Assembly: GCA_005877655.1 (NCBI GenBank)
Contig: VBOC01000226.1
Coordinates: forward strand, 1 to 8,872
Length of the DNA stretch: 8,872 nucleotides
Reading direction: 5' to 3'
Source of the DNA: Ignavibacteria bacterium
Lineage (GTDB): Bacteria; Bacteroidota; Ignavibacteria; UBA10030; SZUA-254
The notes beneath the pieces were generated by a model. It was given only the letters and a program-made list of their open reading frames with translations. It did not search any database and was not told the origin of the DNA. Every line of letters begins with the position of its first letter. Position 1 is the stretch's first letter. Below, piece after piece: positions 1 through 5,568 of this stretch. Position numbers and translations under genes: made by a program.

Positions 1-55
1 GGTAAAGGTCGATCAGGTGGAAAACCTCAGACTCAAAGTCAGAAAGCTCACATAA
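1..55 (+). CDS. NfeD-like membrane protein, C-terminal end only
   Basis: Only the last 17 codons are in the window, read from position 2, ending at TAA 53-55. The peptide VKVDQVENLRLKVRKL has the alternating hydrophobic beta-strand pattern of the end of the soluble OB-fold domain of NfeD proteins, where a G-x-x-V-x-V-x-x-V-x-x-L-x-L-x-V strand pair is usual. The call also rests on context. NfeD genes are typically followed directly by a slipin/stomatin gene, as happens here after a 21-bp gap, and the two proteins are thought to act together at the membrane. The fragment is too short to identify alone, so the call is inference from the pattern plus the neighbour. Confidence 0.6.
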   Translation, partial: VKVDQVENLRLKVRKLT

Positions 56-76
56 GCGTCACAGATGGAGGAACCC

Positions 77-835
77 ATGGAAATGATTCCGGTCGGCATC
101 GTCGTCATCACGATACTCGGTGTCATGGTTCTGTTCAATGCCATCCGCGTGCTGCGGGAGTACGAGCGGGGTGTGATTTTTCGGCTCGGGAGGCTCATTG
201 CCGCGAAGGGCCCCGGCATTGTCTTTCTCATACCGATTGTGGACAGGATGGTCAAGGTAAGTCTCCGCACCGTCGTGTTCGATGTGCCGACGCAGGATGT
301 CATCACCCGCGACAATGTCTCGATAAAAGTAAACGCGGTCGTCTATTTCCGTGTTGTGCAGCCCGAGAAGGCGATCGTGGAGGTGGAGAACTTTCTCTTC
401 GCGACCTCACAGCTCTCCCAAACGACTCTTCGGAGCGTCCTGGGCCAATCGGAGCTTGACGAGATCCTGTCCCAGCGCGACAAGATCAACCGCGAGCTTC
501 AGGAGATCATCGACGAGCACACCGAACCCTGGGGCATCAAGGTATCCAACGTCGAGGTGAAACAGATAGACCTCCCGATCGAGATGCAGCGTGCGATGGC
601 GAAGCAGGCGGAGGCGGAGCGTGAGCGGCGGGCCAAGGTTGTGCACGCAGAGGGCGAGTTTCAGGCGAGCCAGAAGCTCGCGGACGCTGCAGCGATCATC
701 GCCACGAATCCGATCGCCCTGCAGCTGCGCTTTCTCCAAACGCTGACCGAAGTCGCTGCCGACAAGAATTCAACGATTCTCTTCCCCGTACCCATCGATG
801 TCCTTGAACCCTTCATCGATCGCAAAAGAAAGTGA
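77..835 (+). CDS. Slipin / stomatin-like SPFH (band 7) membrane protein
   Basis: A 252-residue membrane scaffold protein of the SPFH family. Bacterial slipins form oligomeric assemblies in the inner membrane, usually paired with NfeD, and are linked to membrane organisation and protein quality control. One hydrophobic N-terminal segment (residues 4-23) is followed by the family signature [12 protein letters not shown] (28-39) and [13 protein letters not shown] (44-56). The SPFH core follows, with [14 protein letters not shown] (70-83) and the [14 protein letters not shown] stretch (122-135). An alpha-helical coiled-coil region rich in A, E, Q and R spans about 170-210. Start choice: ATG 65 is also in frame, but a strong GGAGG (67-71) lies over it and is spaced 5 nt before ATG 77, so 77 is preferred; ATG 83 is a weaker option. 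The gene begins 21 bp after the NfeD stop, and the polymerase start overlaps its last 38 nt, suggesting one operon. Substrate or partner in this organism is unknown. Confidence 0.93.
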   Translation: MEMIPVGIVVITILGVMVLFNAIRVLREYERGVIFRLGRLIAAKGPGIVFLIPIVDRMVKVSLRTVVFDVPTQDVITRDNVSIKVNAVVYFRVVQPEKAIVEVENFLFATSQLSQTTLRSVLGQSELDEILSQRDKINRELQEIIDEHTEPWGIKVSNVEVKQIDLPIEMQRAMAKQAEAERERRAKVVHAEGEFQASQKLADAAAIIATNPIALQLRFLQTLTEVAADKNSTILFPVPIDVLEPFIDRKRK

Positions 836-1460
836 GCGGCCCCTCCTGACCGATCCGGTCCTCTTCGGCCGGAACCCCGAGGAACGCATTCTTGCCGTTC
901 AACACATCGGCGATGGCACGATGCGGATCTACCGGCGGGAAGGCGACACTGTTTCGGTGAGGGACACTGATTTCTATCCGTTCTTTTTCCTGACCGATTC
1001 CTCCTACCTCGACGGGTTTTCTTCCAGGCACTGGATCAAGAAACTGGAAGGCGGTCATGAATACCGCTTTCTCTGCGCTTTCGCACGCTGGTCGGAGATG
1101 TGGGAAGCGGTTCAGGCGGTCATTGCCGCCCACAACCGGCGTTCAGGCGCGGCCGTGGAAGCCTACAACGATGTGCCCGAGCTTCACCTGCGCCCCGATG
1201 CGGTTTCCCAGTTTCTCATGCAGACAGGCATGACGCTGTTCAAGGGCATGGATTTTGACGACGTCCACCGGCTGCAGCTCGACATCGAAACGTACACCAG
1301 CCGGGGGTCCAGGTTCAGCAATGCGGCGAGGCTGGAGGACCGGATTATCCGAATTGGTCCGGCTTCTTCGCCAGAAGGACCCGGACGTGATCGAGGGGCA
1401 CAACATCTACAATTTCGATCTTCCCTACATCGCCGCCCGCTCGAGGCTCCACGGCATTGA
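798..1460 (+). CDS. Family-B polymerase, N-terminal piece (N-terminal domain plus Exo I)
   Basis: The 5' reading frame of the broken polymerase, 220 codons of which about 185 are meaningful. The N-terminal beta-rich domain runs from [11 protein letters not shown] through FYPFFFLTD and [10 protein letters not shown]. It is followed by the linker [22 protein letters not shown] and the Exo I motif LDIET (D at 1281-1283, E at 1287-1289), which supplies metal-binding acidic residues of the proofreading site. After about 1357 the peptide ([15 protein letters not shown] onward) is out-of-frame translation. Start choice: ATG 798 overlaps the slipin end by 38 nt and has no good ribosome binding site, so coupling to slipin translation is likely; TTG 804 or CTG 846 are alternatives. 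The product of this frame alone could have no polymerase activity. Confidence 0.7.
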   Translation: MSLNPSSIAKESERPLLTDPVLFGRNPEERILAVQHIGDGTMRIYRREGDTVSVRDTDFYPFFFLTDSSYLDGFSSRHWIKKLEGGHEYRFLCAFARWSEMWEAVQAVIAAHNRRSGAAVEAYNDVPELHLRPDAVSQFLMQTGMTLFKGMDFDDVHRLQLDIETYTSRGSRFSNAARLEDRIIRIGPASSPEGPGRDRGAQHLQFRSSLHRRPLEAPRH

Positions 1461-3138
1461 GTGCACCATCGGACGCGACGGGTCGGCCATGCGCTCATTC
1501 GATTCCCGCACCGCCTTTGCCGAGAGATCCGTCGAGCACGGAGCGTGGGAAATCGCGGGCCGCCACATCATTGACACTTGGCTTCTCCTCCAGTCATACG
1601 ACGTATCCAAACGATCGCTCGAGAGCTACGGTCTGAAGTACGCCGCTCAGTACTTCGGTTTTGCCCGGACTGACCGGGTGTACGTCGAGCCAAACCGGAT
1701 CTCGTGGTACTGGGATCACGACCACCAGACGCTCGCCCGCTATGCGCTCGATGACGTGGAGGAGACGCGCCTGTTGAGCGACCTTCTGTCGCCCACCTAC
1801 TTTTACCTCTCGCAACTGGTTCCGATGAACTACGGCACGCTTGCGCGGATCGGTTCGGCGGCAAAGATCGAGGCCCTCATCCTGCGCGAATACGTCGCCC
1901 GCAAGCATTCGGTGCCCAGGCCGCGGGGAGGACTGCAGACGACGGGCGGGTACACGGACATTTTTCACACAGGAATACTGGGGCCGATTCTCGACGTGGA
2001 CGTCGAATCCCTTTACCCTTCCATCATGCTCAACCGCAATATTGCCCCCCGGTCCGAAACGCTCGGCGTCTTCCGGCATTTGCTGGAAAAACTCACAGAT
2101 TTGCGGCTGAAGACGAAACGAAAAATGCGGAGCATACCGCAACGGGAACTGCAACTGAAGTACGATGCCATGCAGTCGTCCTTCAAAATTCTTATTAACT
2201 CATTTTACGGTTACCTGGGCTACACTCAGGCACTTTTTAACGATCCCGAGGCAGCCGACGAGGTGACCCGGACCGGCCAGCAGATCCTCCGCCAGCTTAT
2301 GTCAGCAATTACATCCCGGAAGGGTACGGTGGTGATGGTCGATACCGATGGAGTCTTCTTCGTCCCGCCCCCGGATGCTCAGAGTCCCGATGCCGAAAGC
2401 CGGTTTGTGGAAAGTCTGGCCAGGGAACTGCCGGTTGGGATCCATCCTGTGATCAGCGGGCGATACAAGCTGATCCTGAGCTACAAGAAGAAAAATTATG
2501 CCTTGCTCGGATATGGAGAGAACGTAAAGATCAAGGGCTCATCGCTGGGGGCGCGGAACATTGAACGATTCGGGAGACAGTATATTCGCGAATGTATCGA
2601 GCAGCTCGTGAAGCGCGATATCGAGGGGCTGCACCGCGTCTATGGAAAGTATCACACGGCCATATCCGGCCACAAGCTCGCGGTGGACGAATTTGCGCGC
2701 GTGGAGTTTCTCAAGGAGAACCTGGAAAAATACACCGCGGCTGTCTCGGCGGGAGACCGGAACCGGACGGCAAGTTACGAGGTGGCGATCGCATCCGGCA
2801 TCCGGTGGAAGCCGGGAGACCGGATTTCCTATTACATTACAGGGACCGACACCCACGTGAGGGGGTTCGACAATTCCAGGCTTGCGGAGGAGTGGGATCC
2901 AAACTTTCCCGACGAGAACAGCCAGCATTATCTGAAACGGCTCGACGAGCTGTCAAGAAAATTCGAGATCTTCTTCCGCGCGCCCGATTTCAGGAGGATT
3001 TTTTCCGTCGATGACCTCTTTCCCTTTTCCCACCAGGGCATCGAAATCCTGACGCAGCCGGTCCAATTGGAGGTTCGGGAGAGTGACGATATTGAAACGC
3101 CTCCTGTCGAATTGTCGATCTGGCTGGACGAAGGGTGA
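1255..3138 (+). CDS. Family-B polymerase, C-terminal piece (Exo II to thumb)
   Basis: The 3' reading frame of the broken polymerase. Meaningful sequence starts at about 1351; codons 1255-1350 are out of frame with the family, so the ATG at 1255 is not a true start. Motifs in order: Exo [13 protein letters not shown] (1396 on), Exo III YALDD (1741-1755), polymerase motif A DVESLYPSI (catalytic Asp 1999-2001), motif B KILINSFYG (2185-2211), motif C VDTDG (2338-2352, two catalytic Asp), then the thumb stretch KIKGSSLGARNIERF (2524 on) and a C-terminal region to TGA 3136-3138. Motif C is usually YGDTDS in this superfamily; the Gly after the second Asp is a variant that I recall from some bacterial PolBs. 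The catalytic set for nucleotide transfer is complete. The stop faces the minus-strand B12-binding gene with only 17 bp between stops and no visible terminator. Confidence 0.75.
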   Translation: MTTSTGCSSTSKRTPAGGPGSAMRRGWRTGLSELVRLLRQKDPDVIEGHNIYNFDLPYIAARSRLHGIECTIGRDGSAMRSFDSRTAFAERSVEHGAWEIAGRHIIDTWLLLQSYDVSKRSLESYGLKYAAQYFGFARTDRVYVEPNRISWYWDHDHQTLARYALDDVEETRLLSDLLSPTYFYLSQLVPMNYGTLARIGSAAKIEALILREYVARKHSVPRPRGGLQTTGGYTDIFHTGILGPILDVDVESLYPSIMLNRNIAPRSETLGVFRHLLEKLTDLRLKTKRKMRSIPQRELQLKYDAMQSSFKILINSFYGYLGYTQALFNDPEAADEVTRTGQQILRQLMSAITSRKGTVVMVDTDGVFFVPPPDAQSPDAESRFVESLARELPVGIHPVISGRYKLILSYKKKNYALLGYGENVKIKGSSLGARNIERFGRQYIRECIEQLVKRDIEGLHRVYGKYHTAISGHKLAVDEFARVEFLKENLEKYTAAVSAGDRNRTASYEVAIASGIRWKPGDRISYYITGTDTHVRGFDNSRLAEEWDPNFPDENSQHYLKRLDELSRKFEIFFRAPDFRRIFSVDDLFPFSHQGIEILTQPVQLEVRESDDIETPPVELSIWLDEG

Positions 3139-3155
3139 TGCCTCCCAAGAAACGC

Positions 3156-3563
3156 CTAATCTGCCCGGTTCTTCGCTACCCAATCTTTGACATACTTTAC
3201 AATATCAAGCGTTGAAGCGCCCGGCGTGAAAAGTACTCCCACTCCCATCCTCTTCAAATCGGCGATGTCCTGGTCCGGAATAATTCCGCCCCCGAACAGA
3301 AGCACGTGATCATGCTTCTTCGACTTCATCAGGGCGAGGATGCGCGGAAAGATCGTCATGTGGGCCCCGCTCAGGAGGCTGACGCCGATTACATCGGCAT
3401 CCTCCTGCAAAGCCGCTTCGACAACCGTTTCGGGGGTCTTCCTCAAGCCGGTATAGATCACTTCCATTCCGGCATCGCGGAGAGCCGCGGCAATGACCTT
3501 CGCTCCCCTGTCATGTCCGTCGAGGCCGACTTTCGCGATCACGACCCTTATTTTTTTCGCCAT
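3156..3563 (-). CDS. Methylmalonyl-CoA mutase small subunit (cobalamin-binding domain)
   Basis: A 135-residue stand-alone B12-binding domain. In methylmalonyl-CoA mutase this domain carries adenosylcobalamin for the interconversion of (R)-methylmalonyl-CoA and succinyl-CoA in the cytoplasm, used in propionate metabolism. The cobalamin signature is complete: D15-x-H17-x-x-G20 (in GLDGHDRG, His17 being the lower axial cobalt ligand), S62-x-L64 (GVSLLSGAH) and G91-G-G (LLFGGGIIP). Length and sequence ([20 protein letters not shown]) match mcmA2-type small subunits, which occur where the mutase is split into a large catalytic chain of about 550 residues and this piece. The large subunit is not in the window. 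The start ATG lies 6 bp after the maf stop, with a weak GGAT element overlapping the maf end, so it is probably co-transcribed and coupled with maf. Another B12-dependent mutase (ethylmalonyl- or isobutyryl-CoA type) is possible but less likely. Confidence 0.9.
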   Translation of the reverse strand: MAKKIRVVIAKVGLDGHDRGAKVIAAALRDAGMEVIYTGLRKTPETVVEAALQEDADVIGVSLLSGAHMTIFPRILALMKSKKHDHVLLFGGGIIPDQDIADLKRMGVGVLFTPGASTLDIVKYVKDWVAKNRAD

Positions 3564-3569
3564 TGTAAA

Positions 3570-4163
3570 CTAATCCGGATTCAATTGTTTCTGAAACTCT
3601 CTCAGTGTCACGTACAATCGGCTCAGGGGCAATCCGACCACATTATAGAAACACCCGTCGATTCGCTCGACGAAAACCGCGCCCATGTCGTCCTGAATAC
3701 CGTACGCTCCCGCTTTGTCCATCGGAGAACCGGATGAAACATACTCGCGGATTTCATCCTCTTCCAGCGGCCGAAAGGTGACCCTCGTAATCTCAACCGC
3801 GGTCACCCGCCGGCCGGACGGCCTGTCGATGATTGAAACGCCGGTATACACCTCATGCGTCCTGCCGCTCAGCATCCTGAGCATGCGTATAGCGTCGGCC
3901 CGGTCCGAGGGCTTTCCCAGATTCTCCCCGTCGATCCGGACGATGGTGTCGGCGCCGATGATAATTGCGTTCGTGAACGACTCCCCCACGGCCTGCGCCT
4001 TGCGTTCCGACAATCCCGATACACGCTCGACGGGATCGCCGGCCGATTCGCTTCCTTCGTCGATGCCGCTCTCCCGCATTTCAAACCGCAATCCGATCTG
4101 GCGGAGAAGACGCTGGCGGCGGGGGGACCCGGAGGCGAGTACGAGCTTCTTCTTGACGAGCAT
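3570..4163 (-). CDS. maf: Maf-family nucleoside triphosphate pyrophosphatase (dTTP/UTP type)
   Basis: A 197-residue cytoplasmic Maf protein. Maf enzymes hydrolyse dTTP, UTP and modified nucleotides to the monophosphate plus pyrophosphate, clearing non-canonical nucleotides; some are also tied to septum formation. Family motifs: ASGSPRR (10-16, phosphate binding), GADTIV (70-75, with catalytic Asp72), GKP (83-85), LSGRTHEVYTGV (98-109), DKAGAYGIQ (149-157) and NVVGLPL (174-180). GADTIV and KAGAYGIQ resemble the YhdE (dTTP/UTP) subgroup rather than the YceF (m7GTP) subgroup. Length is normal. The ATG has a GAGGG element about 12 nt upstream, which is a slightly long spacing. The next gene downstream is the B12-binding subunit, 6 bp away. 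An intrinsic terminator for the previous gene sits 25 bp upstream of the start, so maf needs either read-through or a promoter that I could not identify. Confidence 0.95.
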   Translation of the reverse strand: MLVKKKLVLASGSPRRQRLLRQIGLRFEMRESGIDEGSESAGDPVERVSGLSERKAQAVGESFTNAIIIGADTIVRIDGENLGKPSDRADAIRMLRMLSGRTHEVYTGVSIIDRPSGRRVTAVEITRVTFRPLEEDEIREYVSSGSPMDKAGAYGIQDDMGAVFVERIDGCFYNVVGLPLSRLYVTLREFQKQLNPD

Positions 4164-4187
4164 CGGCCGAAGGAGCCCTCAGAAAGC

Positions 4188-4216
4188 AAAAAAGAGCGAT
4201 ACACATTCATCGCTCT
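4188..4216 (-). terminator. Rho-independent terminator after the FN3-like gene
   Basis: Read on the minus strand, AGAGCGAT, an 8-nt loop and ATCGCTCT form a perfect 8-bp stem, followed by a run of six T (the first of which is the last stem base). It begins about 37 nt after the stop of the small exported protein and lies before maf, so it should end that single-gene transcript and insulate maf. The plus-strand reading has no T run after the stem, so it works in one direction only. Confidence 0.8.
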
Positions 4217-4252
4217 CGATCGGCACACGCGACACCATGTCTTCGGAATTAT

Positions 4253-4660
4253 TTAATAACGGAACATCGCCTTGATGCTTCCCCACGTTCGCCGCACTCC
4301 GGAAACCGTATGAGACACCGGCAGGTCGACGGTATAGGTCGGCATTGCGCCGTTGGTGTAGGAGATTTTTATCCGGTAGTGATACATCGTCGTGGTCTTC
4401 TTGAACGCCGAGCGATCGACATATTCGTACAGAGACGGGCCTTTCGGATCGAGAGACGCGATCGTCGTGTAACCGGCCTCGTTATCGGTCCGGCGTTCGA
4501 GGTCAAATCTCGCCACGTTCGATTCGTCTTCGGTTATAAAGCGGATCGTGATATTGACGCCGTCGCTGCTCGCCTGAAGAGAGCTCGACTTGATGACTTC
4601 CGAGTTAGCGACCCCCCAGAGAGTCAGCAGGATGGCAATGGTGGAGGCAAAAATGCGCAT
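4253..4660 (-). CDS. Small exported protein with one FN3-like beta-sandwich domain
   Basis: A 135-residue protein of unknown function. It has a typical Sec signal peptide: MR, a hydrophobic core (IFASTIAILLTLWGV) and a likely cleavage after A-N-S (residue 20). The mature part is predicted all-beta. The run VARFDLERRTDNEAGY, then IASL, YEYVDRSA and YHYRIKISYTNG matches the 'F-x-I-E-R-S ... Y-x-Y-x-D ... Y-Y-R-L-K' pattern of FN3/Ig-like domains common in exported Bacteroidota and Ignavibacteria proteins. It ends in a short basic tail (RRTWGSIKAMFRY). No catalytic residues are visible. Start: ATG 4658-4660 is chosen because the signal peptide begins there; a TTG at 4681 in the same frame would put polar residues before it and overlaps the predicted promoter. 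There is no clear ribosome binding site, and the predicted transcript start lies only a few bases upstream, so initiation may be nearly leaderless. Confidence 0.75.
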   Translation of the reverse strand: MRIFASTIAILLTLWGVANSEVIKSSSLQASSDGVNITIRFITEDESNVARFDLERRTDNEAGYTTIASLDPKGPSLYEYVDRSAFKKTTTMYHYRIKISYTNGAMPTYTVDLPVSHTVSGVRRTWGSIKAMFRY

Positions 4661-4672
4661 TTGAGCAGTGTC

Positions 4673-4701
4673 AAGATACAATTACGAACTATGAAAGTCA
4701 A
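4673..4701 (-). promoter_or_regulatory. Putative promoter of the FN3-like gene
   Basis: On the minus strand, TTGACT (4701-4696), a 17-bp spacer and TATCTT (4678-4673) form a good sigma70-like pair. The -10 box ends 12 nt before the ATG at 4660, which predicts a leader of only about 5-7 nt. The site lies just downstream of the tRNA-Leu gene, so the FN3-like gene could be transcribed separately from the tRNA. This is prediction from sequence only; Bacteroidota-type sigma factors prefer a different -7 motif, to which TATCTTG is a partial match. Confidence 0.45.
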
Positions 4702-4722
4702 GCGTTTTTTGCCCCTTTTTCG

Positions 4723-4806
4723 TGCGCGAGGCGAGACTTGAACTCGCATGCCCTTCCGGGCGCCACCCCCTCAAGATGGTGTGTCTGCCAGTTCCACCAC
4801 TCGCGC
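4723..4806 (-). tRNA. tRNA-Leu (anticodon GAG)
   Basis: A complete 84-nt class II tRNA. On the minus strand the acceptor stem GCGCGAG pairs with CTCGCGC, and the discriminator base is A, as expected for leucine. The D arm contains GTGG...GGCAGACAC. The anticodon stem CCATC/GGTGG flanks the loop TTGAGGG, so the anticodon is GAG, reading CUC and CUU. The long variable arm is GCCC-GGAA-GGGC. The T arm is GCGAG-TTCAAGT-CTCGC. The 3' CCA is not encoded; ACG follows the acceptor stem, so CCA must be added by the nucleotidyltransferase. No hairpin terminator is visible directly after it. Confidence 0.97.
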
Positions 4807-4831
4807 GAATGCCTGAAATCGCAGAGATGTC

Positions 4832-4854
4832 GGCCGCTGGGAGCGGCCTTTCTT
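4832..4854 (+). terminator. GC hairpin with T-rich tail between tRNA-Leu and the Rieske gene
   Basis: GGCCGCT (4832-4838), loop GGG and AGCGGCC (4842-4848) make a perfect 7-bp stem followed by TTTCTT, the form of a plus-strand intrinsic terminator. The plus strand has no gene directly upstream, since it runs antisense to the maf and tRNA block. It could therefore stop antisense transcription from the left before the Rieske gene. On the minus strand the same hairpin would lie in the 5' leader of the tRNA precursor. A three-base loop is tight and the tail is interrupted by one C, so confidence is moderate. Confidence 0.45.
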
Positions 4855-4865
4855 GGGTGGCCGTT

Positions 4866-4894
4866 AATTTAAGCTTTTCTTGTGCGAAATTCAA
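4866..4894 (-). promoter_or_regulatory. Putative promoter of tRNA-Leu
   Basis: On the minus strand TTGAAT (4894-4889), a 17-bp spacer and TAAATT (4871-4866) resemble a sigma70 promoter with four matches in each box. Transcription would start near 4859, giving a leader of about 50 nt that contains the hairpin at 4832-4848. This is the only AT-rich stretch between the Rieske start and the tRNA, so either gene's promoter might use it; I found no comparable plus-strand pair. Confidence 0.35.
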
Positions 4895-4916
4895 CAACAA
4901 CCGCCAGGTCCCTCCG

Positions 4917-5390
4917 ATGACACCAATATCACGCCGTGATTTCCTTCGAGCGCTGTCGGCGGGCGCGGCAATCCTCCCAGCCGTATCGCTTCTGGCGAGT
5001 CAGGAGGGATGCAAGCAAGATATGGGGGTCAACCCCTCGCCCGTAACCGGTCAGAAGGTGACACTCACCCTGGCGAATGAAAGCGCTTTACAAAGTGCAG
5101 GAGGCAGCATCCGCCGCACGTTCGACGGCAACAACGGAGGAAATGCCGTCCTGGTCGTGCGCGTCTCGGAGAGCGGGGCAGCCGACTTCAAGACCATGTC
5201 GGTCGTCTGCACCCACGCAGGGTGCGCCGTCAATAATCCGGCCGGCGGTCAGGTACGTTGTCCGTGCCATGGATCGACGTTCGGCGCTCAGGCTGGAAAC
5301 TTTGCGGCCAACCTATCCGGTCCGGCTCCGAGTCCCCTGCAAACCTTTCCAACGACGTTCGACGGCTCGTTGATCACAATAAGCTTCTAG
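4917..5390 (+). CDS. Tat-exported Rieske [2Fe-2S] protein
   Basis: A 157-residue electron-transfer protein that should sit on the periplasmic side of the inner membrane. The N-terminus MTPISRRDFLRALSAG carries a twin-arginine signal (SRRDFLRA), the usual route for folded Fe-S proteins, then a hydrophobic stretch. The cluster motifs are complete: C98-T-H100-A-G-C103 and C115-P-C117-H118-G-S. C98, H100, C115 and H118 bind the [2Fe-2S] cluster, and C103/C117 form the stabilising disulfide. The proline loop GPAPSPL also matches. Start: the frame is open further upstream, but that part runs antisense through the tRNA, and only ATG 4917 begins the Tat signal; the SD is weak (AGGT at 4906-4909). A cysteine at the end of the signal (QEGC) is only a poor lipobox. 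There is no cytochrome b, c1 or oxidase gene beside it, so the partner is unknown. It could belong to a bc-type complex encoded elsewhere or be a stand-alone Rieske protein. Confidence 0.92.
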   Translation: MTPISRRDFLRALSAGAAILPAVSLLASQEGCKQDMGVNPSPVTGQKVTLTLANESALQSAGGSIRRTFDGNNGGNAVLVVRVSESGAADFKTMSVVCTHAGCAVNNPAGGQVRCPCHGSTFGAQAGNFAANLSGPAPSPLQTFPTTFDGSLITISF

Positions 5391-5448
5391 TTCCCGGATA
5401 AGTCCCGTGTTCATCAGAGTCAAGATTTGCTGCATCAGCACGAGAGAA

Positions 5449-5480
5449 GAGGCGGCGATGGCGATACGCCACGGCGCCTC
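5449..5480 (+). terminator. Bipartite hairpin after the Rieske gene, possible terminator
   Basis: GAGGCG (5449-5454) pairs with CGCCTC (5475-5480), and inside it TGGCG (5459-5463) pairs with CGCCA (5467-5471) around an ATA loop, with a small internal loop between. It lies about 60 nt after the Rieske stop. Only a short interrupted T content follows (AATTCCTTG), so it is a weak intrinsic terminator at best and may instead be a 3'-end stabilising structure. The rest of the 178-bp gap (5391-5568) shows no gene. Confidence 0.35.
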
Positions 5481-5540
5481 CGCCAATTCCTTGTAACCGA
5501 TTCAAACCCTTCATCTCCGGCCGGAATCCAGTCTATTTCC

Positions 5541-5555
5541 TGAAAAACTTTTTCA
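5541..5555. promoter_or_regulatory. Perfect 15-bp palindrome before the M61 peptidase gene
   Basis: TGAAAAA-C-TTTTTCA is a perfect 7-1-7 inverted repeat ending 13 bp before the ATG at 5569, just upstream of the AAGAGGT ribosome binding site. The one-base centre makes an RNA hairpin unlikely, so a binding site for a dimeric regulator is the more natural reading. A/T-rich palindromes do occur by chance, and no second copy was seen in the window. Confidence 0.3.
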
Positions 5556-5568
5556 AACAAGAGGTCTC

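Larger units (their letters stand above)
798..3138 (+). pseudogene. Family-B DNA polymerase, disrupted by an internal deletion/frameshift
   Basis: Two open frames, offset by one base and overlapping around 1255-1460, together encode one family-B (Pol II-like) DNA polymerase with 3'-5' exonuclease and polymerase domains. The first frame is homologous up to about 1350-1357 (EDRIIRI) and then becomes nonsense. The second becomes homologous from the same spot ([18 protein letters not shown]). The Exo I aspartate codon (1281) and Exo II asparagine codon (1402) are only about 40 codons apart, while E. coli Pol II has roughly 70. So about 30 codons are missing, and the frame requires a loss of 3n+2 bases. 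All other exonuclease and polymerase motifs are present, and no further stop or shift appears over 2.3 kb. That fits a very recent deletion or an assembly error better than an old decayed gene. If real, the exonuclease fold would be damaged and the polymerase domain separated from its N-terminus. Confidence 0.85.

Noticed and set aside
1255..1460. Programmed ribosomal frameshift in the polymerase instead of a lesion
   Set aside because: About 30 conserved residues are missing at the same place, which a frameshift alone cannot restore, and no slippery heptamer with a downstream structure was evident.
1594..2154. 186-codon open frame on the minus strand inside the polymerase
   Set aside because: The plus strand here carries Exo III and motif A in frame; the antisense translation has no recognisable domain and is rich in P, R and Q as expected of a shadow of GC-rich coding DNA.
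3139..3155. Bidirectional terminator between the convergent polymerase and B12-subunit genes
   Set aside because: Only 17 bp separate the two stops, and no stem with T run is visible there or just beyond.
3715..4275. Two long plus-strand open frames (186 and 133 codons) opposite maf
   Set aside because: maf on the minus strand has every family motif; the plus-strand frames are antisense by-products.
4702..4720. T-rich run next to tRNA-Leu as a tRNA terminator
   Set aside because: The T runs are on the plus strand, so they read as A runs in the tRNA direction, and there is no accompanying stem.
4722..4916. Longer upstream start for the Rieske frame (ATG at 4722, 65 extra codons)
   Set aside because: The extension runs antisense through the complete tRNA-Leu and would place the Tat signal in the middle of the protein; ATG 4917 begins exactly at the signal.
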